The notes: generated from the sequence alone by a model not told the origin. DNA of 64,000 bases from Metaphire vulgaris (GCA_018105865.1 CM030851.1:11754828-11818827); one strand, 5' to 3'; shown: positions 25,480 to 38,691, counted from the first letter of the stretch. A program made the numbers and translations.

Positions 25480-25665
25480 CAATGGCGGCTCCACAGAGGG
25501 AGGCCGGGGGGCCCGTGCCCCCCTATTGAGTGCCTGGCCCCCCAGTGCCCCCCTGTTGGGACCCTATACTTAATACTACTTACCTAACAACAATGGTTGC
25601 CCCCCCATGATTAGAAGTTGCCACCCCAACGGGCCCCCACTTGCCAAATCCTGGAGCCGCCACTG
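25480..25665 (-). mobile_element. hAT-type MITE, CAGTGGCGGCTC family
   Basis: 186 bp, minus-oriented (ends CAATGGCGGCTCC and GGAGCCGCCACTG), with a perfect 8-bp duplication ATTGTTTG at 25472-25479 and 25666-25673. Confidence 0.9.
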
Positions 25666-25879
25666 ATTGTTTGATGTTCAGATGACGTGATGGTTGAAGT
25701 TGTGTGTCGCGTTCTTGTCGCGTTTCTTACTGTGTTCTCTTGTGGCGTTGTTGCGCTCACAAGGCATTTCTGCCACATAGTGATATTCCGGAGCTCGGTC
25801 ATTTTCATCTGGTTCTTTTTCATGTTATGATATTAAGTTTGGAAACTTACATTTTGGTTCAATGAATAGTCCACACTTT

Positions 25880-26305
25880 TTAAAACTTGAATTAGACAGC
25901 TGGGTCACTGCTGGACTATCTGTAACTTGCTGATTTTGATTTAGTATGAGGGAGATCAATTATTGCTATGATATATATGATATATATGCTATGATATATA
26001 GTTGTGCACAGTTCCTTCTATCAATCATTGATGGGGTTCTGTGGATTATCTGAGTGTAGTTTGATATCTGGATCAGGGATGATGTGTCATTTAAAACTTG
26101 AATTAGACAGCTGGGTCACTGCTGGACTATCTGTAACTTGCTGATTTTGATTTAGTATGAGGGAGATCAATTATTGCTATGATATATATGATATATATAT
26201 ATGCTATGATATATAGTTGTGCACAGTTCCTTCTATCAATCATTGATGGGGTTCTGTGGATTATCTGAGTGTAGTTTGATATCTGGATCAGGGATGATGT
26301 GTCAT
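25880..26305. repeat. Near-identical tandem duplication, about 211 bp x 2
   Basis: Units at 25880-26090 and 26091-26305 both start TTAAAACTTGAATTAGACAG and end GGGATGATGTGTCATT. They differ by a few AT units in the GATATATATG stretch. Confidence 0.9.
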
Positions 26306-26309
26306 TAGA

Positions 26310-27630
26310 TGCATTAGGAAAACATTAGCTCAACCATCGGGAAACCTAGAATAAAGTAGTGAATAGGGACACAAAATAGCTTGAATGAATTAAAGAATAA
26401 TATTCTAGATGGGCTTCTATGGAGATCTCTATGGATATCTGGAAAGCCAGTTGACCTGCATGCTGATAAAAATTCGATCAATGGTGTCACTTAGTCTCTT
26501 TATAGCAGAAGAATTCTGTGGTGTGTGTGTGAGATGTTAATATGTGTGTGTGATGGTGTTATTTGTTTTTCAAGCATGTCTAATCAAGTTTCATTTTATG
26601 TATTGACTTTGGTACTGTTGGTAAGTAGATCTGATATTTTGTTACTCTGGTAGGCAAGGACTACTAGTGAGTTGATGTTATTGAGAAAACCATATTCTCA
26701 GCATGGGCTTTTAAGTGTTTTTAATTATTATACAATTTTTATCTCATTTGTCATTGTCTCTAAACATTATTATGACATTGGTTTTATTCTTTAGCAATTA
26801 AAAAATAGTATATTGATTTAGAAACCATGCCATGTTCAAAGTGGTCCAAATAGGAGAAATTTTTTGAGATATTTAATTAGCAACACACTCACATTCTGCA
26901 TTATTCTACCTTTAAAATGACACCAATATATCAAAATATTGTGAGAGATTACTTAAAATATGACTGAACATGAGCAGCATGGAAATTTCGAAATTGAGAA
27001 GGCAGCTATTATTAGAACTCACATAACAACAGATAGTCCTCTGGCATTAGTAATAATACAGTAACACAATTGAAATTTGGCATATGACCTACCATTGGGC
27101 TTTTAAGCACACCAAGCTTCACAACAAAGGACTTAAAACTTTTAAGCCATACCTGAAAACTTTAGCCAGAAATTTTACCTGGTAAAAAATTCCACCTGGG
27201 AGATAGATTTAGCCGAAAAATGTGATCCAACTATTTTACTTGGAAATGCAGCCAGAAAATTTTACCTGGAAAATAATTACATGGAAAATTACGTGGATAA
27301 AATAGCCAAAATATTTAACCAGAAAACTTTACCATTGAGACCACGGAATCTCACGTTGCCCGTTGAAGTGCAGGATGTTGGTGAGGTATGGTAATTAGGT
27401 GTTTATTTCTTAAGGCTTAAGCAATGGAGAGGGAAAGGGGTAGGTTGACAGTGATAAGACTTAAAGTATTTCAGGATATATTATGTATTGTTTTTGCAGG
27501 ATGTATGCTTGAACTTGATGACCTTCATCAGCCCAACAATAATTGTGTATTCCATCATATTTGATCTGTATTTCCTAATAGCAGGATAAGTCTGTAAGTA
27601 ACTTGACATTAGCAATGATCAAACAGACCA
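26310..27630. other. Gene-free AT-rich stretch
   Basis: No gene seen. At about 27170-27340 there is a cluster of degenerate CCAGAAAATTTTACCTGG-like words. Confidence 0.5.
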
Positions 27631-27636
27631 TTTGGC

Positions 27637-27872
27637 CAGGGGCGGAGCTAGGGTGTCCGGGGATAAAACATACTGATGGCGCCCCCTCAACTGGACGGAA
27701 ATCATAAGAAGCATAAAAGGGCACCATTCTGCCCATTGTGGCACCCCTTCATTCTTCATTCAACTTTGCGAATACCCGTAGCGGAACATCCTACCTTAAA
27801 CCAATTTTGGCGCCCCTCCACCTCGGCGCCCGGGGACATCTGTACCCCTCTGCACCCCTAGATCTGCCTCTG
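27637..27872. mobile_element. Probable hAT-type MITE, CAGGGGCGGAGCTAGG family
   Basis: Ends CAGGGGCGGAGCTAGG and CCTAGATCTGCCTCTG. Flanks CATTTGGC and CATGTGGT match at 6 of 8 positions. Confidence 0.6.
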
Positions 27873-28827
27873 CATGTGGTCGATTTGGAAAGTTTTTAGT
27901 CATTATTCAAAACAGGCTATAATGTTGTAATGGCAAAGTATGCTGTGAATGTAAAATTTTTGTCTATGTTGTTCACCCTAAGTGTTTGAACTTTCATTGT
28001 CTTTCGACACACAGTGCACACTTTTCATTGTCCTTTTGGTTTCTGTATTAAGTTCATGGTTCACTTTTACCATATTGTTGGTGCCAACGATTGACCTCAC
28101 ACTTTGAACCATGACCTCAAAAGTTTACATTTATTCTCGCAAAGTCTAAAATCTTGTAAGTTAGCTGGATCATTTTTATTGGTTTGGATTTGATGCCTAC
28201 AGAGATGTGATGAATCTTGAACTTTGGGTTTTCGAGAACAGTTCTTAAGTGTCGAGTGTGGTTCAAGGTGCCAATTATATTTTTTTAATGCAGCATTTAA
28301 TTAAACAAATTCAAAACTGATGTTGTAGCATGGTAGTTAATTTATTTATGGCACCTTCCCTTTTGTGTGTTGCATCGTTAATCAGATTATGTTTTGATGC
28401 AGTAAGTGAATACCTTTGGTGTCATTTGTCTAATGCAAAGTCCAGGAAATGTTGTTTTAACAAGACGTGCATGTAAGGTTGAGTAATGTTAGCTGATAGA
28501 TAAACGTTCTTGAACTTTGAAATGTTATGGTTTATGCTAAGATAGGCGTCTAGCTTCATTAGTGCTTAGTTGATTCTGCATAGTACAATGGCTGTACTTG
28601 TCAGTTGTTTTTGTTATGGGAAATTCATAGCATCAAATAGAAAGTGCTTGGTTGGAGATTGGAGAAGCTTTGCCATTGTTTAACCAATCAGTCCGCTAAC
28701 AGGATTTTAACTGAGATGTTAATGCTATACTACATGATTTGCAATTGACATGCTTATAACAGATTTTAAAATTAATGATTTGCCTTAAAGACAGAGAGAG
28801 AGAGTAAGGGTTGTCTACCTGTTTGTA

Positions 28828-29013
28828 CAGCGGATCCCACTTAATCGCATACCGCTTAATTGCATAACCCGCATAATCGCATAACAACATAAAAACCTGA
28901 ACCAGTGTTTTGTGCGTAAAATTAATTATCAGACGTCCCGGCTATTCGCATAGCCCAGTTAATCGCATAAGCAAGGCTTGCACGGCACCTATGCAATTAA
29001 GCGGGTTTCACTG
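28828..29013. mobile_element. TA-flanked MITE, pogo/Tigger-like
   Basis: Ends CAGCGGATCCCACTTAAT and ATTAAGCGGGTTTCACTG are inverted and flanked by TA at 28826 and 29014. The interior repeats TAATCGCATAA-type words. Confidence 0.7.
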
Positions 29014-29190
29014 TATTATGATCAGGGTCACTGGAGATTAATTACTTATGATCTCAAGTTTCTCCCTGATTTGTGCATATTCAATTAATTGATTGTTGTT
29101 TTTGCATTTCCTGTTCTACTTCATTGGTAATTTGTTTATTATGGTTTTTTTTAAATAATTAACTCGTGATTTAGTGCCATTTTGTATTAA

Positions 29191-29262
29191 CCCCTTAACT
29201 GGGGATCCCTGATATATCCGTCCATTTTAAATTGAGTTACAGTTAAATACACGGTTAAGGGG
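29191..29262. mobile_element. TTAA-flanked mini-element
   Basis: 72 bp with ends CCCCTTAACTGGGG and CGGTTAAGGGG, TTAA on both sides (29187, 29263). Confidence 0.75.
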
Positions 29263-29984
29263 TTAAGCTTTAGGTTTAAAGAATTTGTACACTGTTTATT
29301 ATTCCAGTTCATGTCTGTGGCATGTATTATATTTGGACTTCTATGGGTGTTTGCTTGAATCAACAAATGAACTATTTACTTCGGTGCATAATGCATCGTT
29401 TAATTTTTTGCTTTCTAATTTCAGTTTAACTGCTATTTAACCCTTTTACTGTCACTTCTACATTTGTCGAGTATGCTTGCTTTCTCAGTAAACATTTAAC
29501 ATCAAGTGATTGAAATATACTAGTAGAGGATCTTCATGATATGCTTGGAGATGGTTTTTCTTAAGTCCTTTGCTGTTAAAACCTGTTGAACTTTGTGAAT
29601 GGACTTGGGTTGGCTTTGTGGATGGTTTGAAATGGTTGTCTGAATGTTGGGCAGACATGACAATGGGTCATGGATCATGTATATCATGAATCAATGGGTG
29701 TTGATCCTTGACCCGTCAAATTTTTGAGACTGGATGTGCAGTCATGCAATGCATGAAACCCACATTTAAGTACTGGTACACATTTATTAACAAATGAATA
29801 TTTTCAATGCATTTCTTGCTTCTACTCTTTTATGGTAATGGCATCACTCTTGATTACCTTACTTGTCATAGTAAAATTTAATTGGTTTATTCTGTGGTAT
29901 TTTATTGTAGGTTATGTTCAATCTATACTCAACATTAGTTTTAAAAAGGCTTTGAAAGGACACAGATATTTATTTGCCAATGAT

Positions 29985-30041
29985 CCATGGGTCAAAAAGG
30001 TTCAATGGGTCGTGGGTCATTTTGAGTAACCCATTGCCATC
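29985..30041. repeat. Dispersed repeat shared with 54260-54335
   Basis: Both contain CATGGGTCA or CTATGGGTCA, GGTTCAATGGG, GTGGGTCAT and GAGTGACCCGTTGCCAT-like words. Probably the end of a longer element beginning near 29650. Confidence 0.5.
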
Positions 30042-30144
30042 TCTGATGTGGGGCATATTTTAAATGTAAATCCAGAGGATTTGAATGTTCTGAAGCAAGC
30101 AGCTGCTTTCGGCATGACGTCTTTAAAAGAAAAGAGCACGTAGG

Positions 30145-30148
<4 letters not shown>

Positions 30149-30232
<84 letters not shown>

Positions 30233-30255
30233 TATATATATATATATATATATAT
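30149..30255. repeat. (AT)n microsatellite
   Basis: Three AT runs broken by TATTTTATA and GATTA, 60 bp upstream of the SLC16 start exon. Confidence 0.95.
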
Positions 30256-30344
30256 GTAGGATTTTAGTTTTGTAGCTTTCAAATATATTTTACTGGATTT
30301 GTGTACTGTTTACAGCTGAACTGACGAGACATTTTGTCGAAACA

Positions 30345-31782
30345 ATGCCTGTTCAGGATCAGGTTCATTCGACCGACAGCCGGAAATCGGACACGGAGCT
30401 GTCGAAGCAGTCGACTCCGGAAAAGAAGACTCCGACTCACGAGGCCCCGAGCCACGGCGTCATGGTCGAAACCATGGACGGCGTCCGGTGTTGCCAGCCG
30501 GACTCGCCGTGCGCGAATGGCGGTCCTCCGAACAACGGCCGCCCGAGGCGGCACCACAACGTCCGGTCCATCTCGGAGTCCGCCTGCGACCACTCGCCGA
30601 TCGAGTTCACCTGCCCGAACGAGAACGAGGCGATCGCAAGGGCGGACTCGGACTCGTTCAACGACGACGTCAGCGACCTTCCCTTTCCCCCGTTCCCCGA
30701 CGAAGTCCTGCTGCCCCTGCCCCCCGACGGCGGCTGGGGATGGGTGATCGTCGCGGCGTCGTTCGTGTGCTGTGCCGTTATCGACGGTCTGTGCAGTGTC
30801 TTCGGAGTGTTGTTACCCGATCTCGTGAATTATTTTGGGGAGTCGAGCAGCAAGGTGTCGCTGGCGGGTTCCGTTCTTGCCGGCGGCTTCTTACTTTCTG
30901 GTATGTTCTGCTCTTTGACCTTGCTTCTTGTTTCTTGTTCTTGAAATGAGTCTTTTCATTGCAATGGAGGGTGGGGGCAACCATTGCTTTAACAGCTGAA
31001 GCTGAGATCATTATATATATCATATGCATATCGTTAGGAGATGTTACAGGTAATTCTCTGGGGAAACTGCACACATTTCTTCATATGATTTGTTGCTGCC
31101 TATATGATCAAAATCTAGAATTTACCAGGGCAGTTTAATGGGCTAATGAAAAAAGTAGTATACAAAAGTGGGTCATATCTGCACACACACAGTGCACAAC
31201 AATGTCTTGAAAGTATACACTTTCTGGCTTTTCTCGTACCCCAATTATCTTTCTGTACAGTAGTTTCTTTGGTTCTCATGGATCCACTAGTAACCTAAGA
31301 CTGGATCCAATGCTAGTTAAATTCTGATGTTTGCATGTACTGTTATTGCATGAATAATATAATTAATGTTAACAGTTTAATTACCGAATAGGCAATACAT
31401 GTCTTAACCCGTTAGCTGGGCGCCCCGAGTAACGCCCGTCCATTTTACATTGAGTTACAAATAGTTGCCCAGTTAAGGGGTTAAAGGTTAAGGGAGGAAT
31501 AATTATTACGGTGCTGATTGTTTTTTTAGGTCCTGTGGCAAGTGTTATCATCAACTGCTTTGGTTGTCGTTGGGCGACCATCGTTGGAGCTATTCTGTCC
31601 GCTACGTCTCTGATTACGTGCATTTATTCAACGTCTGTCCTCATGTTCATTCTGCTGTTTGGTGCTCTCGGAGGTTAGCTGAGGAGATGTCGAAATGATT
31701 TACGCATTTGTCATCCACGGTGTACTAGTTGGAGTTTACCTGTTGGATGTTACTTTTTGTGTGCATTATAAACTGTTGTGGC

Positions 31783-31838
<56 letters not shown>

Positions 31839-34800
31839 GAGGCGATTTGGTATTTATGATGTGTTTATAAACTGTTTGATTTGTTTGTTTTATCTGTGAC
31901 TAATTTTATAAATAGTTTTGGCGACCACAGTTGTGCAGATAAATTTTGTCGATCCACATTTAAGAAGTGTTCAGTTTCTTAACCCTTAAACTGCCAGATA
32001 CTTTGTAGCTATAAGCAATGTCACCAAGTATATTCGGTTGTGGACGTTTAAGGGTTAAGCTGATCTGATAGTCGGTCTGGTTTGGGAAATTTCCTTGAAA
32101 CTGTGAATTACTTTTGCAGGTCTTGGAATCGGTCTGATCTACCTACCGGCGTCGGTCATGGTCGGATATTACTTCGAGAGACGGCGCGGTCTTGCCGCCG
32201 GGATATCTAGCGCCGGCGCCGGTTTTGGGATGTTGACTCTTACGCTTCTTGCGGCATTCCTAGTGCAGCAGTACAGCTGGAAGGGCTGCCTGATGATAAT
32301 GGCGGGCGTCTCGCTCCAGTGTCTCGTCTGCGGCGCACTCATGCGGCCGCTCGTGCCCACGCTGTCCGTTCTAAGACCGGAGGCTTTCCGCGCGGAAGAC
32401 GAGGGGGAAGACCAGAAGAAGCCGGCAGTTGCGAGATCTAAGCTGGTCCAGCCGAAGTTCTCGCCGAACCTCGAGGTGATCAACGAAAACGTCGCGCTGT
32501 CTCCGAGTCCCGCTCCCAAGCAGAGCGAACCGCCGGCCGACGCGTCCGACCGCGCGCAGAACACGGCCGAGGTCGTCGGCGCGGCCGGTCTCTCCCCCGG
32601 CAACGAGAGACAGTCTCACGCCGTGACCCGCCGCCTTGTTGGCGTCGGGTCCTGCGTAGAACTGGACAGAAGAAGAGACGGCAGCGTCAGCACCACGAAG
32701 CCGATCAACGCGGCCAAGAGGCGTCGCGTCTCGCAGGAGCGACTGCCCAGCGAAACCAAGGACTACCACTCGTGCCAGGAACTGTCGTACGGCAAGACCG
32801 TCGGGAGCCTACTCGGGCTTCCGTTCAAGCGGGCGACCTCGATCATACTGGAGCCCGCCGTCAACCCGCTCATGAAGAAGGACATCTTCTACAGCGGAAG
32901 CTTCGCGTCGCTCCAGAACTCCATGCCGCGGTCGGACAAGGACGCCGAGTCGAACGTCGTCAGCCTCTCGGACATGTACCACCCGGCAGCGTTCGAGCAG
33001 AAGAAGGTCGCATCGCAGGCCGTACACATGCTGAAGGAGATGATGGACGTGTCGATCCTGTGCAACGCGTCGTTCCTGATCATCTGCTCCTCTAGCGTTC
33101 TGATCCAACTGGCATATTTTGTCCCGATCGTGTTCCTGCCCGCGTACGGGCTTTCCGTTGGACTCTCATCCGGGCAGGCGGCAATGCTTCTCGCTGTTGC
33201 CGGTAGGTCTTTTAAAATGTCGAGCACAGTTTTGTAGCGAATCTGATGAAAGCGATAGACTATTACTATAACTTTAACCCTTTTCCCGTTTTCCCCAAGA
33301 ATACTCATCCATTTTACATTACGTTACAAATAAACGAATGGTAAAAGGGTTAAATAGTAGGGTCATTCCGCGTCAAATCAACACGCTTTAGAATAAAATC
33401 GGACGTCACCGTCTCAGATTTTGACGAAAATTGGCACAATTGTTCATCCCAATGAGTAATGTTGAAAACCATAATATTAAAGTTTTGGGTCAACCCATGT
33501 CCAAACTATGGGTCATGAAACTTTGGTCAACCGGCGCCAACTCGCGACATTAAAACTGTAATATCTCCACTTCTATGATAGCTAGAGACATGATCTTTGC
33601 ACCAAACTTTAGCTTTTTGAAAGCCCTATCTGGGCCAGTCAACAGGTACACCAAGAGTTTGAAAACCAAAAGAGCAGAAGCAATCGTACCACATAATTTG
33701 ACATTTTGACCAATACGTATGCAACAATATTTATGATGTTATTTGTGGATAAGTCTTACATTGTGAGGAATAAATGGTGAAAATTTCAGAGTGGGCACTC
33801 TTATAGTTTTTATGCAGTGATTAAAAGAATATTCGCCCCCAATGCAAAATCGCAATTGAAACATTCCCGTTGAACATTGCATTCACTAAGTGACTGAGCT
33901 AATTTAGTGTGCCAGTTACATCTGACACTTAGACAAATCTGTGACAGTTTACCTTACATTTAAAAGTATTTTTATTTAAGTATTCAGTATAATAAGCTGT
34001 ACTTAATACAGTATTTTGCAAAATATCATGAATACATAACAGAACAGCAGAAGATGGAGCTCAACAGCATAGCACAGTTAACAAAAAGCATGAAGAATAT
34101 AAATCTATTCAAGATACTTTATTTACTTGACTTTACTCTTGTTTTGTGCATTATTTTCTGGGTTCATGTCTTTGTTCTTGTGTTTGAAGGTTGTTATTCT
34201 GTTTGCAAGGGCTTAAATCAGTATTAGGTAACTTAGTTTGATACAGTAATTTCATGTAGAACAAGTAACTTAGAACATAGGTATTTCATTAGTTTTTACT
34301 GTTAGAATACCAGAATAGCTGTCTAGCAGACACAAAGTTTCATGCTATTATTAAAATACCAGTCTGTATATATTGGTCCAGTATTTCTCCAGTCTAATCC
34401 TGACTGCAGTTCTGAACAAGAATCCTTAAGATCAAGTGTTAGAAGAAAAATGAATGTGAAATTGCCTAATATGTGTGTCTGCTATCTTTAACACATGCTG
34501 ATACTGATGTCAAAGCATCATAAGTTGGACTGATTAGCTGATTTTCATCTAAGTTTGTCTCCTTGAGAGACTATGAACTCCAGTGAAATCGGTAGACTCC
34601 AATGGCTTCAAGCAGTGAAATGGAGGTGTATCTCAATTTAAAAGACTATCTGTGATCATCTTTCTGTACTGTGTACAGACCTTGTCACTAATTTAAAGTC
34701 TGGGTGATGGCTGAGATGTGATTGCACCTGCACTGAGCTCTCTCAATCCCTGAGTTTTCCTGAACTGTGCTATGCTGTTGAGCTCCATCTTCTGCTGTTC

Positions 34801-37152
34801 TGTTATGTATTCGTGATATTTAGCAAAGTACTGTATTAAGTACAGCTTATTAAATTGAAAACATAAATAAAAATACTTTTAAATGTAAGGTAAACTGTCA
34901 GATTTGTCTAAGTGTCAGATGTAACTTTAAAATCAGTCACTTAGTGAATGAAATGTTCAACAGTTTTTGCATTGGGGCGAATATTCTTTTAATCACCGCA
35001 TAAAAACTCTGATGATGTAAGACTTATCCACAAATAAAAATCATAAATTTGTTGCACTATAAAATGTCAAATTATAACCCCTTTTTTTGGTTTTCAAACT
35101 ATTGGTGTACCTGTTTTGGCCCAGATAGGGCTTTCAAAAAGCTAAAGTTTGGTGCAAATACTATCCATTTTACAGTTTTAGTGTCGCGAGTTGGCATTAG
35201 TTTGGACATGGGTTGACAAAACTTTAATATTAAACGAATGAACAATTGTAAATCAAAATCTGAGACGTTAAATATTTGACGTGGAATGACCCAGTAAGCT
35301 TACTGCCAATGGTGTTCAATTCTGAATTAGATTAAAGGCTTTGTTTTTGATCCCTTAAATGCAGTAAAATACTTTGTGTATGCGTAGTATGTGGTTTGTT
35401 GTTTATCTTGTCTTGTAATGTAATATATTTTTAACTGATCTTGGACCTATTTGTTTCTTTTGAATGCTCGTTTGATGGCTTTTGGTAGCACAGCTTGTAA
35501 ACAATTCGCATTTACCGGTAATTTACTGAGAAATACATTGGTGTATTTATTGCCCTATGTCACCTGAGCACAGATGAGAAGGCAAACGTTTTGCAAATCT
35601 TTGTACCACTAAGGTCAAGGTTGCTTTTAAAAGGTGTACTGCATTGATTTATGTGCATATTTGCAGCATGCACTCACAAAAATTATAAATTAATCTACTG
35701 TAGTTGGAAAATTACATTACTAGAAGGGTTTTATCAGTATTTCAAGGCTTCGTGAAAATATATTTAGATTTATCAAACCAGTTTGGCAGATCTGGTCTCA
35801 TCACCAAAGTTTTTATTTTACAAGTGTCCCATACCCCCCCCCCCCAGTGGTTGGACTGGCAAAATGTTGTTTTCTCCTCCCGGTCTCCCTTAAAAGCCTT
35901 TGTTTTGTTCAACTTGGGTGTCCTGGAATACATGGCATTCTACAAAATTGTACTTGTATAAATCCGTTGCCCGGTGCATTGCGTGATATTTAGCAGTCTC
36001 TAAGTCCGAGGTAAGATTGTATTTATGACTGAACTATATTGACTAGTTACGACGGACTTGTCAGATGTGTAACCATGCCAGCAGAGAATCCATGAATAGC
36101 TATTATACCTGTAACTCTTATGATATGAAATAAACTACAGGTATCCATCGAAAATAACGCTACAGTCTAGGTTGAGACTTGAAACCGCACTGTTTTTCAG
36201 TTAAGTTGAAACACACAGCAAGGTGTAGTGCGTGGAAGATTTGGCTATGCACTTATTCAAGCTATCCACTTACTATGTATATTACCTGTAATTCTGATAG
36301 TCGGGTGTCTATTAAAGTGCATAGAAATGTCGGGATCATCCATCTCGTATGCACTCGACCAATCTGCGCACTTGTCTAGTTTGCACTTAACCGGTCTAAA
36401 CTTGCAGAGTGCGAATGACAATAATATTGCTGTAAACATTTGTTTTTATTTCTTTTTTTGCATGACTCCAATTTCTAATTAGGTCATTTTACGTTGTACA
36501 GTTAAGCAACGTGTTTATCCAGCTTTTATTTAACTGCCAGAATGTTAGATATTGGAAGTATCAGTTACCGTACTTTCAATTTAGCTTAATGAGTTTATAG
36601 CGGGACCTAAATTTAGCTAGCAGAAGGTTTTAACTATTATCATATTCGCCTTGATTATTTCATACATACCGGTACATACATAAATACATACATACATACA
36701 TACATTCATACATACTTTACCCTGTGTGCTTTACCCTGTATGCTTTGTCGTGTACCTGTAGGCTTGAGCACAACCTTTGGCAGAGCAACTGCAGGTGCGT
36801 TGGCTAGTCTCAGGTGCGTCAACGGTCTCCATCTCAACTGTCTTTCTCTGATTGTTGCTGGCATCGCAACAAACTTTGTATATCTCTGCACCAGTTTTGA
36901 ACAGCTTATGCTGTACGGAGCTGTATTTGGAATTTCTGTATGTGAGTATTGTATAATGTATATCCTTGCGGTTGATTATTCATTCATACGTAGAATGCTT
37001 TTATCCTGTATTATGTAATTGATTTCAGCAGTTATTATTTTGTAAGATGATCAGGAAAAAATAATATTACCTTTGGATGACTGGGTGACTTTTCTTTATT
37101 TACTATTTTTTGACACAAAATAGAAATTAGCGGCTATGGATAAATAAATTTG

Positions 37153-37219
<67 letters not shown>

Positions 37220-38691
37220 GGTGGTGTGCCATCTTCGATTCTAAGGTTGGCAAAATAAATTTTTATGCATTGGATATCTATCTATCACTCTATCTTTTAG
37301 TTTGTTCATGAATCTCATTGATTCATTTGTATCCAGATCTCGATGTCATATATGTGTTAAGCATCAGTGGTGGGCAAATCGCGATTGTGATTCGATTTAG
37401 GTCGCGATTCAATCACGAATAAAGAGAGATTTGGAGTTTTAGGCACAAAAATTTTACAGTAAACAAAGTTTAACATGCTTGACTACGTATCTAATGAATA
37501 TATAGATTGTTTGATTAAAGACTTTTAAAAGTGTTTCATTCAGTTGTAACTCTTTTTGGCCAAAAAGATTGGGACTTGAACTTTGATATTGGGATTTGAT
37601 TTGGCCTTTGGTGATTGGAGTTTTGGATTTGGACATAATGATCGGAGATTTGGGCAAAAATGATTTGAGATTTGAGGTAATGATTGGTTGGATCATTGGA
37701 GAGTGGGATTTGCCCATGACTGTTAAACGTATTGGCTAATCGCCGTGGACATGAAAGACGAACAAAATGTGTCTTTTATTATAATTGGAGCAGCGAAACA
37801 AGAAATAGGACTGTCGACAGAAATTTTTATTAATAATTGCAATTGATTATTTTGATTATTTGCGATGCTATTTGTGATGCTTTGCACTCGACAGCTGGTT
37901 TTGTGCCGATGACAACGGTCTTTCTAGTCAAATACATCGGTCTAGACAAGCTAACTAACTCATTTGGCCTGCTGTCTATGATCAAAGGAATAGCTACAAT
38001 GGCTGGTCCACCAATAGCAGGTCAGAAGTGGTGTTACTGCTCCATATTACCCCCTTTTTTAAGATTTCAACTGGTTTTAAATGGTGTTTCTGAAGTTACT
38101 ATCACTGTCAGTGTTTTATCCAGGCCTGTTAGGAGTACCAATGTGTTCAATCAGCATTTTATAATGAACTTTGGCAACAGGTTTAACGGTTCATATGCAT
38201 TCAGTGTGACACAAATTGAGAAAAATCAATGCTTACCGGTATGTTTACCAGGAATACTTGGTGTTGCTTTTCCAGTGTCAACACTCAACACATTGTAGTC
38301 ACAAGTAGTCGTTATTCCTAAGACTTCTTTGACTGTACTTGTGTGAAATTGCATTGAATTTAGAAATATTGAAAAATTCTCCAATTTAATAAATCATTTT
38401 AAGGTTGATACTATTTTTAAAAGTCGCGGTGTTGTTTTTTTTGTTTCAGGCGCTCTTTTAGACTCGACCGGGTCTTACGACTCGCCGTTTTTATTCTCCG
38501 GCTGTCTGTTCGTCGCAGCCGGCGTCCTGTTCTACTTTCTGCCCCTTACGCACAAACCTGTCTCGCTTCGCCACGAGTGCGCGCCGTTCTACTGTGCTGC
38601 CAAGAGGAGCGATCATGACGACGAAATGACAGACTTTCACGACGATCTTATCGAGGGCGATGCGTCGGGACAGACTTTTGGAAGCCATTGA
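30345..38691 (+). CDS. SLC16A: Monocarboxylate transporter-like protein (SLC16 family), 6 coding exons, 776 residues
   Basis: SLC16 proteins are 12-helix major-facilitator carriers for monocarboxylates or related small molecules. Coding exons are 30345-30900, 31530-31673, 32120-33202, 36762-36941, 37895-38020 and 38450-38691 (TGA). All junctions are phase 1 with GT/AG, giving 2331 in-frame bases. The family signature DGGWGWVIVAASF opens helix 1 at residues 128-140, after a long polar N-terminal tail. YYFERRRGLAAGISSAGAG marks the helix 4/5 region. A large Ser/Arg/Pro-rich cytosolic loop of more than 200 residues follows helix 6, and the second half holds LGLSTTFGRATAG-like and FLVKYIGLDKLTNSFGLL motifs with GPPIAGALLDSTGSYDSPF. 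The loop and N-terminal tail are longer than in lactate carriers, as in MCT12/14-type orphans, so the substrate is unknown. Start: ATG after AAACA in an exon with acceptor TTTACAG at 30315. Coding GC is much higher than in the introns. Confidence 0.9.
31408..31480. mobile_element. TTAA-flanked mini-element, SLC16 intron 1
   Basis: 73 bp with ends CCCGTTAGCTGGGC and GCCCAGTTAAGGGG, TTAA at 31404 and 31481. Confidence 0.7.
31783..31839. repeat. (TTA)n microsatellite
   Basis: About 18 TTA units in SLC16 intron 2. Confidence 0.95.
31983..32054. mobile_element. TTAA-flanked mini-element, diverged family
   Basis: 72 bp with ends CCCTTAAACTGCC and GGACGTTTAAGGG, TTAA at 31979 and 32055. The interior differs from the other copies while the length is unchanged. 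Confidence 0.6.
33278..33349. mobile_element. TTAA-flanked mini-element beside the long inverted repeat
   Basis: 72 bp with ends CCCTTTTCCCGTT and GAATGGTAAAAGGG, TTAA at 33274 and 33350. It keeps the ATCCATTTTACATT core. Confidence 0.65.
33360..35292. mobile_element. Long-inverted-repeat (foldback) element in SLC16 intron 3
   Basis: A 1,933-bp element begins GGGTCATTCCGCGTCAAAT and ends with the inverse ATTTGACGTGGAATGACCC, flanked by AGTA on both sides (33356 and 35293). The inverted arms run about 500-700 bp inward. Matching pairs include TTTGCACCAAACTTTAGCTT with AAGCTAAAGTTTGGTGCAAA, and ATGGAGCTCAACAGCATAGC (34050s) with its inverse near 34780. The left arm carries small insertions the right arm lacks. 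The roughly 680-bp centre has no recognisable ORF. Confidence 0.8.
35297..36761. other. Remaining part of SLC16 intron 3
   Basis: No gene or clear element seen; a short (CATA)n run lies near 36660-36715, just before the exon. Confidence 0.5.
37153..37219. repeat. (ATC)n microsatellite
   Basis: About 22 ATC units in SLC16 intron 4. Confidence 0.95.
38109..38135. mobile_element. End fragment of the CAGTGTTTTATCC family
   Basis: CAGTGTTTTATCCAGGCCTG followed by TTAGGAG, then unrelated sequence. Only one terminus remains, in SLC16 intron 5. Confidence 0.5.

Noticed and set aside
32371..33308. Several overlapping ORFs in SLC16 exon 3
   Set aside because: Shadows of the GC-rich exon; only the transporter frame matches a family and splices in phase.
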